The translations under genes were made by a program, and so were the position numbers. The notes beneath the pieces were generated by a model. That model did not search any database, was not told where the DNA came from, and saw only the letters and a program-made list of their open reading frames with translations. A stretch of DNA of 7,791 nucleotides from an uncultured Mucispirillum sp. (GTDB lineage Bacteria > Chrysiogenota > Deferribacteres > Deferribacterales > Mucispirillaceae): positions 1 to 7,791 of the forward strand of contig CAMEOC010000040.1 of assembly GCA_945929285.1 (NCBI GenBank), in the 5' to 3' direction. How positions within the stretch are numbered: the stretch's first letter is position 1; every line of letters begins with the position of its first letter. Shown here piece by piece: positions 1-6,768 of the stretch.

Positions 1-358
1 GTGGTGCAGAATTACCTTTTGATGTGGTAGTAGAGCTAACATTTTTACCGCTTAAATCCTGGGTAGTGGAAGCAGTAGCCCCTTTATTACCTTTTAAAAC
101 TAATATCTCGTTATTAAGATAAGCTATTTCAGAACGAAGTTCAGCAATAGCATCCGCATTTGTTGTAACATCGTTTTGCAGGTTGCCACTGGCAGACTGC
201 ACATCTTCCATATTCATCTGCGTATCAGTTAATGATTTTTGGATAACAACAAGTTCTTCATTAATATTAGTAAGGCTTTTTTTAACAGCATCATTACCAC
301 CTGATGCACAGGAAACAGCAAATAAACCAACTAATGTAGATAATAATATCTTTCTCAT
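1..358 (-). CDS. Coiled-coil outer-membrane lipoprotein, N-terminal part (cut by window edge)
   Basis: Reading leftward from ATG 358-356, 119 codons are open to the window edge with no stop. The N-terminus is a lipoprotein signal: MRK, a hydrophobic stretch, then a lipobox ending AVSC, with Cys17 as the predicted lipidation site. The residue after Cys17 is Ala, not Asp, which by the E. coli sorting rule favours the outer membrane. Residues about 24-90 are polar and heptad-like, rich in L/I/V spaced among E/N/Q/D, suggesting a coiled coil. From about 91 the chain becomes a low-complexity Ser/Thr/Gly linker. Signal, coiled coil and linker in that order recall YbgF/CpoB, which continues into TPR repeats; that part lies outside the window, so the family is inference. 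A GAGGT ribosome site (368-364) sits 5 nt before the ATG. cheV ends 14 bp upstream on the same strand, so the two are probably co-transcribed. Confidence 0.8.
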   Translation of the reverse strand, partial: MRKILLSTLVGLFAVSCASGGNDAVKKSLTNINEELVVIQKSLTDTQMNMEDVQSASGNLQNDVTTNADAIAELRSEIAYLNNEILVLKGNKGATASTTQDLSGKNVSSTTTSKGNSAP

Positions 359-372
359 TAAATACCTCGCTA

Positions 373-1311
373 TTAAGATATAGGTTGTCTATGTATTACA
401 GTGCCTTTTTTATCAAGGACAAAATCATCAACTGCCTGTATTAAATCACTTAAATCAGGCTTACCAATAAAGCGGGAAGCACCTATGTGTAAAAGTTTCC
501 TTTCGTTTTCCACACTAACCATAGATGAAAAAACTAATATAGGCACATCGTCAAAAATATCTTTTTCTCTGGTTTTACGAACAACATAGTCGCCACTACC
601 ACCAGGCATTTCCAAGTCTGTAATAATAAGGTGTGGTTTTTCAACACGCAGTCTTGTTAAAAGTTCTATACCGTTTTCAAAAACAGTGGTTTCATAGCCT
701 GCTCTGTCAAAGCTATTTTTTAAAAGTTTTCTAATGGTTGGAGAATCTTCTGCTAAAAATACTTTTTTACCATACCTTTCAGGTGCTCTACTCATATCTA
801 TTTCAGTGGTTTCTCTAACCATTGTAATAGGGTTTATTTCAGCAACTATTTTTTCAAAGTCAAGCATTTGGATAAGGCGGCCGTCTATGGTAACAACCCC
901 TAAAACAGAATCAACTATTTTTAAATCGCTAATAGCAGAATAGTCTTTAATATCGCTCCAAGTAATGCGGTGAATACGAACAACTTCATCAACTAAAAAA
1001 CCATTATATGCACCGTTAAAGTATGTAACAATAACTTTTGATTTGCTAAAATCAGGGTCCTGCTGCCTAACCCCTATCCACTGGCCAAGGTTTATAATAG
1101 GTATAAGGTTTTGGCGGATATTTGCAGTGCCTAAAATAGCAGGGTGGGCATCTGGCACCTGTATGGTGGTTTCAGGAAATACTATAACTTCACGCACTTT
1201 TGCCACATTTATGCAAAAATGGTAAGGAACATCACCATTATTAATAATAAATTCAACAATTTCAAATTCATTTGTACCTGTTTCTAGTAATATACCATGA
1301 TTAAGAGCCAT
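373..1311 (-). CDS. cheV: CheV chemotaxis coupling protein (CheW domain + receiver domain)
   Basis: This 312-residue protein matches the usual CheV size and plan. Residues about 12-160 form a CheW-like domain, the scaffold that couples chemoreceptors to the CheA kinase in the cytoplasmic array. Residues about 183-300 form a receiver. Its acidic pocket is Glu188/Asp189 (in AEDSP), the phospho-acceptor is Asp232 (in ITDLEMPGG), the switch residue is Ser262 and the conserved lysine is Lys284 (in GKPD), so it should accept phosphate from CheA. An ATG four codons upstream (1323) is also open. I prefer 1311 because a GGAG site lies 6 nt before it, while 1323 has only A/T-rich sequence ahead. The first codons after 1311 (MALNHGILLETG) also look like a natural CheV N-terminus. 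The gene is divergent from the TPR-kinase-activator cluster, and the lipoprotein gene follows after 14 bp. Confidence 0.95.
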   Translation of the reverse strand: MALNHGILLETGTNEFEIVEFIINNGDVPYHFCINVAKVREVIVFPETTIQVPDAHPAILGTANIRQNLIPIINLGQWIGVRQQDPDFSKSKVIVTYFNGAYNGFLVDEVVRIHRITWSDIKDYSAISDLKIVDSVLGVVTIDGRLIQMLDFEKIVAEINPITMVRETTEIDMSRAPERYGKKVFLAEDSPTIRKLLKNSFDRAGYETTVFENGIELLTRLRVEKPHLIITDLEMPGGSGDYVVRKTREKDIFDDVPILVFSSMVSVENERKLLHIGASRFIGKPDLSDLIQAVDDFVLDKKGTVIHRQPIS

Positions 1312-1321
1312 ATCATTCTCC
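1312..1321 (-). promoter_or_regulatory. Ribosome binding site deciding the cheV start
   Basis: On the minus strand GGAG (1321-1318) is followed by 6 nt and ATG at 1311-1309. The site overlaps the in-frame upstream ATG at 1323-1321, which has no Shine-Dalgarno sequence of its own. This favours the shorter CheV. Confidence 0.7.
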
Positions 1322-1338
1322 ATTTTTAAATACTACTG

Positions 1339-1367
1339 ATATTACCATAGGTTTTAATCTTTTGCAA
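1339..1367 (-). promoter_or_regulatory. Candidate sigma70-type promoter for cheV
   Basis: On the minus strand, TTGCAA (1367-1362) is separated by 17 bp from TAATAT (1344-1339), with a TGn extended -10 directly ahead of the -10 hexamer. Each hexamer matches the consensus at 4 of 6 positions. Transcription would start near 1332, giving a leader of about 20 nt before the ATG at 1311. The region is very AT-rich, so chance matches are common and this is a prediction only. Confidence 0.45.
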
Positions 1368-1385
1368 TAAAGAAAATAAAAATAT

Positions 1386-1399
1386 TGCTATAAATAGCA
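1386..1399. promoter_or_regulatory. Perfect 6+2+6 inverted repeat between divergent genes (candidate operator)
   Basis: TGCTAT, two A residues, then ATAGCA form a perfect dyad. The 2-nt centre is too short for a stem-loop, so if functional it would be a binding site for a dimeric protein. It lies upstream of the predicted cheV -35 box and about 40 bp upstream of the predicted TPR-gene -35 box, where a regulator could reach either promoter. No cognate regulator is identified. Confidence 0.35.
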
Positions 1400-1437
1400 G
1401 AAAAATATAAAAGATTTTAAGTAAAACTTATTATGTA

Positions 1438-1466
1438 TTGATATATGATATAAAAAATGTTATTTT
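1438..1466 (+). promoter_or_regulatory. Candidate sigma70-type promoter for the TPR-kinase-regulator operon
   Basis: TTGATA (1438-1443, 5 of 6 to consensus), a 17-bp spacer and TATTTT (1461-1466, 4 of 6) with TGn just ahead of the -10. Transcription would begin near 1473, giving a leader of about 44 nt. A TATGAT hexamer at 1444-1449 looks better as a -10 but has no fitting -35. I saw no GG-N10-GC sigma54 pattern in this intergenic region. Confidence 0.35.
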
Positions 1467-1516
1467 TGATAAAGTTTTTCTTGTAATATTATTGAAAATA
1501 TGTAGTATTATTATGT

Positions 1517-4159
1517 ATGATGAGAAAGTTGTGTTTATTTATAATAATTATATCCTTTAGTTTCAGCTCGTTATATGCTCAGGAGCTTTTTCTTAGGAAG
1601 GATAAGTATTTTACTGAAGTCTATTTAAAGCTTGACCCTAAAAATATAAAATCAGTTAACAAGGGTGATAGTAAAGTTGTAATCTCTTTTAATAACAGTA
1701 TAAAACAAGGTTTTCAACAAAACATTGATGATGATTTTGTTTCAAACATTCAAGGCAGCGGCACAGATTTTACCATAAATATTAAAAAAGGCAGTGAATT
1801 TTCCATAGTGCAGGATACAAACGGCGTAAAGGTTGTAGCCACAAAAGGTAAAGCCAATGATAATACTCTTTCAAGCTACAATGTGGCAAAACCACTGCTT
1901 GATGCTAATACAAAAGAGTTAGAAAATAAAAACCTGCAGGATATGCTTGATGCTGCAGACAGGTATATTGCAGCAAAACAGTTTCCACAAGGGGCACAAC
2001 TGCTTTCTCAAATATTATCTACCACCCAAAACCAGTTTTACAGGCAGGAAGCCATGTATAAATTAGGGCAGACATATATGCTTATGGGCCAGTATGACCC
2101 ACTTTATTATACAAATACATATGAAATATTTGATGAGTTTGCAAAGCAGTACCCAGATAACTTTAGAACAACTGATGCTCTTTTAAAATCTGCTGAGGCA
2201 AAAGAACTGGCAAACCAGCAGTTTGAAGCCATTAAAACTTACCAAAAAATATACAGCACCGTGGCAGATTTGGAAACAAAGCGTGATGCTTTGAAAAAAT
2301 TGGCATCTCTTTATAAAAAAGTGGGGCAGGTGGATAAGGCTATTGATACATACCTTTCATACCTGCAAAACTTTAAAACAGACCAAGATTTTATAAATGG
2401 TGAAGTGGGGCAGATGTATTATGATATGAATGAGGAAAATTTAGCTTTTGAATATTTTTCCACATTAAATATTAACCAGTTAATGACAGACCCAGACATA
2501 ACACTGCCTAGGCTTCAAGCCATTGCAGATACATTTTACAAAAAAAATAGAATGGAACCTGCTTTAAAGCTTTATACCCATATATATGAAAAATACCCAG
2601 ATGATAAAGTGGCAAATACTGCCATATTTAGGGCAGCTTCCATATTAAATAAATCTGGCAGGCAGGCAGATGCAGACCAGCTTCTATTAAGGCTTAAAGA
2701 AATGTACCCAGATAGAGAAAGCGGCCAAAGGGCAACTATTGAATATGCTCAAAAATACTTAAATACAAAGCCTTATGAATATTGGAGTAAATTTTTTGAA
2801 GACCTGCTTAGCCGTGCTGATTCTTACGGACTTCACGAGCAGGCAAAATATATGCTTATAAAAACCCTGTATAAAGAAAATAAAATGGCAGAAGCTGTGG
2901 AGATGATAACAAACTTTTTAGGGCTTTACCCAGAAAGTAAATATTATGCAGAGCTTAACACTATCCGCGAAGATTATATGTTTTCAGGGGTGCAGGATGT
3001 TTATAATAAAAAAGATTATGTTACAGCAGAGCCTTTAATATTAAGGTTTAACCAGGAATACCCAGAAAGCAAATACAGGCCAAGAACTGAAATAATGCTT
3101 AATGAAATAAAATATGGCAAAATTGATACTATATATAAAAATAATGATTATAAAAGTGTAATATCTTTTGCAGAAGCTCAGCTTAAAAGCGGTGAGCCTG
3201 AAAAATTTGGAGATAAGGCAAGGTGGCAAAATTTACTTGATAATGCCACATATAAAGACTTAAATGTAATATACGGCTCAAAAAACTACCCAGCAGCAAG
3301 GGCAGGAGCAAAGGAATATTTACAGAAGTTTCCACAAGGGGCTTTTACTGCACCTGTGAAAAATATATTAGAAAATTCAATGTTAAAGCCACTGGAAGAA
3401 AGTTATAGAGCATTAGATTACCCTAGTGTAGTGCAGCTTTATGATGCAAACAGTGACTGGATAAATACATGGGATAATAAACCATTTCAAGATAAAATAA
3501 AAACAATGGTTGCCATGAGTGTTTACAGGCTTGGCTCACCAAGTAAAGCCCGCACTTTTTATGCAGAGATTACCCCAAACCCTAAAAATATGGACTATGC
3601 TGTTTTAGGCTATTTACTGGGGGATAAAAACTTAAAAGTTGATGTTAATAATTTTGATAAAGATACTTTTAAATATATAATAGGCGAATTGGAACAGCTG
3701 GATGTGGATATGGCAGTTTCACTGCTTGATAAATATACAAAAGATATTAAGTATGCCACAAACTTAAAATATGCTCTTGCTAAAAATATACCAAGTGATG
3801 CTAAAAGGCAGCAGATACTTATGAGTATATATGATACTATAAAAAGTAATGCAGGTGCCAGGTTTGAGGGCAGTAATAATGTTTATATGGATATAGGGCT
3901 TATTTTTTACAGGAAAAACGATTATAAAAATGCTGTTATGCCATTAAAACAGTTTACAGATAACTATAAGGAAAAGGATGATAGAAGGGCAGAAGCTTTA
4001 TATTACCTTGGTAAATCATTTATAAATATGGGCGATGTTCAGCGGGGCTATAATTATTATAATGATATAGTTGCAAATATTCCAGATTCCATATATGCAG
4101 GTATTGCAAAAGGGGAAATGGAAGAAGACAGCTGGCGAAAAAACTTAAATAATTATTAA
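1517..4159 (+). CDS. Large exported TPR-repeat protein with N-terminal beta-rich domain
   Basis: This 880-residue protein starts with a Sec signal peptide: MMRK, a hydrophobic run of I/L/F/S, and likely cleavage after Ala21 (SLYA/QE). There is no lipobox cysteine and no later membrane span, so it should be a soluble or envelope-associated periplasmic protein. Residues about 24-110 have alternating strand-like patterns (VYLKL, KVVISF, FTINI, VKVVA) suggesting a small beta domain, possibly AMIN-like. From about 140 to the end are helical TPR or TPR-like repeats, many with the YPD/YPES turn typical of BamD/CpoB-type repeats (212, 360, 397, 471, 515, 605). TPR superhelices act as protein scaffolds; no catalytic motif is visible. 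There is no clear Shine-Dalgarno sequence before ATG 1517, and the following ATG (1520) is an equally possible start. The kinase gene begins 14 bp downstream. I cannot name the family; a flagellar-motor scaffold such as PflA is one possibility. Confidence 0.9.
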   Translation: MMRKLCLFIIIISFSFSSLYAQELFLRKDKYFTEVYLKLDPKNIKSVNKGDSKVVISFNNSIKQGFQQNIDDDFVSNIQGSGTDFTINIKKGSEFSIVQDTNGVKVVATKGKANDNTLSSYNVAKPLLDANTKELENKNLQDMLDAADRYIAAKQFPQGAQLLSQILSTTQNQFYRQEAMYKLGQTYMLMGQYDPLYYTNTYEIFDEFAKQYPDNFRTTDALLKSAEAKELANQQFEAIKTYQKIYSTVADLETKRDALKKLASLYKKVGQVDKAIDTYLSYLQNFKTDQDFINGEVGQMYYDMNEENLAFEYFSTLNINQLMTDPDITLPRLQAIADTFYKKNRMEPALKLYTHIYEKYPDDKVANTAIFRAASILNKSGRQADADQLLLRLKEMYPDRESGQRATIEYAQKYLNTKPYEYWSKFFEDLLSRADSYGLHEQAKYMLIKTLYKENKMAEAVEMITNFLGLYPESKYYAELNTIREDYMFSGVQDVYNKKDYVTAEPLILRFNQEYPESKYRPRTEIMLNEIKYGKIDTIYKNNDYKSVISFAEAQLKSGEPEKFGDKARWQNLLDNATYKDLNVIYGSKNYPAARAGAKEYLQKFPQGAFTAPVKNILENSMLKPLEESYRALDYPSVVQLYDANSDWINTWDNKPFQDKIKTMVAMSVYRLGSPSKARTFYAEITPNPKNMDYAVLGYLLGDKNLKVDVNNFDKDTFKYIIGELEQLDVDMAVSLLDKYTKDIKYATNLKYALAKNIPSDAKRQQILMSIYDTIKSNAGARFEGSNNVYMDIGLIFYRKNDYKNAVMPLKQFTDNYKEKDDRRAEALYYLGKSFINMGDVQRGYNYYNDIVANIPDSIYAGIAKGEMEEDSWRKNLNNY

Positions 4160-4162
4160 AAT

Positions 4163-4176
4163 AAGGTGTAAAGTTG
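4163..4176 (+). promoter_or_regulatory. Ribosome binding site selecting a TTG start for the kinase
   Basis: AAGGTG (4163-4168) stands 5 nt before TTG (4174-4176). An in-frame TAA at 4162-4164 rules out any earlier start, and the next in-frame ATG is at codon 125, inside the PAS domain. The TTG start is therefore well supported. Confidence 0.8.
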
Positions 4177-5286
4177 TCAGATTTTTCAAATATTGATGTA
4201 GACTTATTAAAAGAAGTAGTAGAAGCTGTCAATAAAACAACAGAAAGTTTAAAAGAATCTTATTCTTTATTGCAAAAAAAGTTAGAGCATACTCAAGGCC
4301 TTTTAGATTCTGTATTAGATAATACCAACTCTGCCATAATAGCTCAAGATGATAAAAACGGCGTATTTTTAAAAAACAGAAGGGCAAAAGAATTAATTGA
4401 TGAGCTTGGCAGTGAAAAAGTTTTCCATATATTAAGCCTTTTTTCCATAACAGGTGTGCATGATTATGATGATGAGGGCAGAAGGTATTTTAGGCTTAGT
4501 GTTAGTGCATTAAGTTATGAAGATTCTGAAGGGTATGTTTATGTTATGGATGATATTACCCGCCTTAAAAAGTTTGAGCAGGAAAAGCAGAGAAACGAAA
4601 GGCTTAGGATAATGGGGGAAATGGCTGCAAATATTGCCCATGAAGTTAGAAACCCACTGGGCTCTATTGAGCTTTATGCTTCTCTTTTGGCAAGAGATTT
4701 GGAAAAGGAGCCTGAAAAAAAACGGCTTACTACTTCCATTATTAATGGTGTGCGGACTATTAATGCTGTTATAAGTAACACATTACTTTTTGCAAAGGAA
4801 ATAAAAATAAACCCAAAAGAACATGTGCTTGTGGATATTGTAGATGAAGTGGTGCTTTATTTGCAGCATATAATAAGGGATAAAAAAGTAAAAGTTATAA
4901 ATAAGCTTGATGAAGAACATTTAATCTACTGTGATGAAGATATGTATAAGCAGGTTATAATGAACTTAATAGGCAATGCAGTAGATGCTGTGGCAGTAGG
5001 GGGAGAGATTACTGCCACATCAGAAATGACAGATAAATATACAATACTTCACATAAGGGATAACGGCCATGGAATAGATGAGGATATGTTATCCCGCCTA
5101 TTTATGCCGTTTCAAACTACAAAAGCAAAAGGAACAGGCTTAGGGCTTTCTATTTCATATAAAATAATAAAAGCACACGGTGGGGATATTACAGCCCAAA
5201 GCAACGGAGAAAACTATACTATGTTTACTGTAAGTGTGCCTGTAAAAGAATACGCTCAAAAACTGGGGGAAGAAAATGGTGAATAA
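4174..5286 (+). CDS. Soluble PAS-domain sensor histidine kinase (FleS/FlrB/NtrB-type)
   Basis: This 370-residue two-component kinase should autophosphorylate on histidine and pass phosphate to the regulator encoded next. Residues about 10-42 look like a coiled coil. Residues about 43-132 form a PAS-like domain ending in the typical DDITRLK. The dimerisation/phospho-acceptor helix follows, with His156 in HEVRNPLGS. The ATPase domain shows the N box (NLIGNAVDA, about 264-272), G1 (RDNGHGI, Asp296), F box (LFMPFQTT) and G2 (GTGLGLS, 320-326), so it looks catalytically intact. There is no signal peptide, membrane span or HAMP, so it should sense an internal cue, as FlrB/FleS and NtrB do. It starts at TTG. 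Its 3' end overlaps the regulator gene by 11 bp, implying translational coupling. Membership of the flagellar subgroup is inferred from architecture and the nearby cheV; NtrB-like nitrogen control is the main alternative. Confidence 0.93.
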   Translation: MSDFSNIDVDLLKEVVEAVNKTTESLKESYSLLQKKLEHTQGLLDSVLDNTNSAIIAQDDKNGVFLKNRRAKELIDELGSEKVFHILSLFSITGVHDYDDEGRRYFRLSVSALSYEDSEGYVYVMDDITRLKKFEQEKQRNERLRIMGEMAANIAHEVRNPLGSIELYASLLARDLEKEPEKKRLTTSIINGVRTINAVISNTLLFAKEIKINPKEHVLVDIVDEVVLYLQHIIRDKKVKVINKLDEEHLIYCDEDMYKQVIMNLIGNAVDAVAVGGEITATSEMTDKYTILHIRDNGHGIDEDMLSRLFMPFQTTKAKGTGLGLSISYKIIKAHGGDITAQSNGENYTMFTVSVPVKEYAQKLGEENGE

Positions 5287-6712
5287 AAATATACTTATTG
5301 TAGATGATGATGATAATATGCGGGAAGCCATGAAAGAAACTGTTTTAAGGCTAAATATTAATGTGGATACAGCCGAAAACGGTAGAAAAGGCTTTGAAAT
5401 GGCTACAAAAAAAGTATATGACTTGATTATAAGCGATATGCGTATGCCAGAAATAGACGGCCTTTCCATGTTTGAAATGCTTAAGGCAACAGGTATAAAA
5501 ACCCCTGTATGTTTTGTAACAGCTTACGGCTCTGTAACAGGTGCTGTGGAAGCTTTAAAAATTGGTGCTTATGACTATATATTAAAACCATTTTCTCCAG
5601 AAGTTATAGAAGAACTTATTAGAAGAACTTTTGAACTTTCAGAAAATAATAAGCAGGATATAAAAGAAGAAGCCACAGACAATAATAAAAAAGGCACAGT
5701 ATATAAAAGTGCTTATATGGAGCATGTTTTTTCACTGGCAAAAGATGTGGCAGAAAGTGAAGCTACTGTATTAATCACAGGAGAATCAGGCACAGGTAAA
5801 GAAGTGCTTGCAAGGTTTATACATGAAAATTCTACCCATTCAAAAGGGCCTTTTGTGGCAGTAAACTGTGCTGCAATACCAGAAAACTTAATAGAAAGTG
5901 AGCTTTTTGGTTATGAAAAAGGTGCTTTTACAGGTGCAGTTAATAAAAAGCTTGGTAAGTTTGAATCTGCAGATGGTGGCACAATTTTACTTGATGAAAT
6001 AGGTGAAATACCAATACATTTACAGGCAAAGCTTTTGCGTGTATTACAGGAAAAAGAAGTGGAAAGGCTTGGTGCATTAAAGCCTAGCAAAATAAATACA
6101 AGGGTGCTTGCAACCACCAATAGAAACTTAAAGGAAATGAGCCAGGAAGGCACATTTAGGGAAGATTTATATTACAGGCTTAATGTAATTAGTATGGAAC
6201 TGCCCCCTTTAAGGGACAGAAAGGAAGATGTGGCAGATTTATCCGCCTTTTTTATAAAAAAATATTCAGAAATAAATAAAAAACCTGTTAAGCCTTTATC
6301 AGATGATGCTTTAAAGGCACTGCAAAGCTATGAATGGCCTGGTAATGTTAGGGAGTTAGAACATACTATTGAAAGGGCTGTGGTGTTATCTAAAACAAAT
6401 GAAATAACATCAAAAGATTTATTTCTTCATGGTATTACCATTGCAGGCTTTAAATCAAAACCTGAGAAACAGGTGGAAGTAAAAGAGGAAGTAAGAAAAG
6501 CAGCACCGGAACAGGCAGAAGAAAATGTAAACAGCTCAGTAGGTAGAACTATTGCAGATGTGGAGCAGGAGCTTATACTTAAAACTCTGCAGGATGTTGC
6601 TGGCAATAGAACAAAAGCAGCAGAAATATTAGGTATAACTGTTAGAACATTAAGAAATAAATTAAATGAATATAGAGATATGGGCATAGACGTGGAAGAA
6701 TACCTAAAATAA
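5276..6712 (+). CDS. NtrC-family sigma54-dependent response regulator (FleR/FlrC/FlgR-like)
   Basis: This 478-residue activator has all three domains of the family. The receiver (1-120) has acidic residues Asp10/Asp11, phospho-acceptor Asp54 (in ISDMRMP), Thr82 and Lys104 (in LKPF). The AAA+ domain (about 141-385) has Walker A GESGTGKE (169-176), the sigma54-contacting GAFTGA loop (216-221), Walker B LLDEIGE (Asp240/Glu241), the FREDLYYRL arginine region (294-302) and WPGNVREL (354-361). A Lys/Glu-rich linker (about 392-425) leads to a Fis-type helix-turn-helix (about 427-466, with GNRTKAAEILGI). It should bind enhancer sites and use ATP to open sigma54 promoters after phosphorylation by the upstream kinase. 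A purine-rich GGGGGAAG site (5265-5272) inside the kinase gene precedes ATG 5276; GTG 5279 is a less likely start. The target regulon cannot be read here; flagellar genes are the inferred candidate. Confidence 0.95.
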   Translation: MVNKNILIVDDDDNMREAMKETVLRLNINVDTAENGRKGFEMATKKVYDLIISDMRMPEIDGLSMFEMLKATGIKTPVCFVTAYGSVTGAVEALKIGAYDYILKPFSPEVIEELIRRTFELSENNKQDIKEEATDNNKKGTVYKSAYMEHVFSLAKDVAESEATVLITGESGTGKEVLARFIHENSTHSKGPFVAVNCAAIPENLIESELFGYEKGAFTGAVNKKLGKFESADGGTILLDEIGEIPIHLQAKLLRVLQEKEVERLGALKPSKINTRVLATTNRNLKEMSQEGTFREDLYYRLNVISMELPPLRDRKEDVADLSAFFIKKYSEINKKPVKPLSDDALKALQSYEWPGNVRELEHTIERAVVLSKTNEITSKDLFLHGITIAGFKSKPEKQVEVKEEVRKAAPEQAEENVNSSVGRTIADVEQELILKTLQDVAGNRTKAAEILGITVRTLRNKLNEYRDMGIDVEEYLK

Positions 6713-6765
6713 TAAAAATAAATAATATAAAATAATAATATAAAAGAATAATTAGGAGCATATAA
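6713..6765 (+). other. AT-only-like spacer before argS, with no terminator
   Basis: The 53-bp gap is almost entirely A and T up to the ribosome site. It holds no GC-rich stem-loop with a T run, so transcription from the regulator gene probably continues into argS. TATAAA-like strings (e.g. 6726-6731) occur, but no matching -35 is convincing, so an own argS promoter is not supported. Confidence 0.5.
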
Positions 6766-6768
6766 TTG
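6754..6768 (+). promoter_or_regulatory. Ribosome binding site selecting a TTG start for argS
   Basis: AGGAG (6754-6758) lies 7 nt before TTG (6766-6768). The codon directly before it in frame is TAA (6763-6765), so no longer protein is possible. The first in-frame ATG is at codon 16, without a comparable ribosome site. Confidence 0.8.

Noticed and set aside
183..383. Plus-strand open frame of 66 codons
   Set aside because: It is antisense to the lipoprotein coding region, which has a signal peptide, lipobox and ribosome site; this frame has none.
1386..1399. Inverted repeat as a transcription terminator
   Set aside because: The 2-nt centre cannot form a loop, there is no T run, and it lies between divergent gene starts rather than gene ends.
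1380..1400. TTGC at 1385-1388 as the -12 element of a sigma54 promoter
   Set aside because: There is no GG dinucleotide 10 nt upstream of the GC; the flanking sequence is A-rich.
1513..1560. Short 15-codon reading frame starting ATG 1513 that overlaps the start of the TPR gene
   Set aside because: It has no ribosome site and no recognisable leader-peptide pattern such as clustered codons or an attenuator; most likely chance.
2657..2668. Three tandem GGCA units inside the TPR gene, as a possible slippage or phase-variation tract
   Set aside because: Three units are too few for typical contingency loci and the reading frame is intact; it probably reflects codon use for Gly-Arg-Gln-Ala.
5155..5469. 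Minus-strand open frame of 104 codons across the kinase-regulator junction
   Set aside because: It lies opposite conserved kinase and receiver motifs and resembles no protein; a shadow frame.
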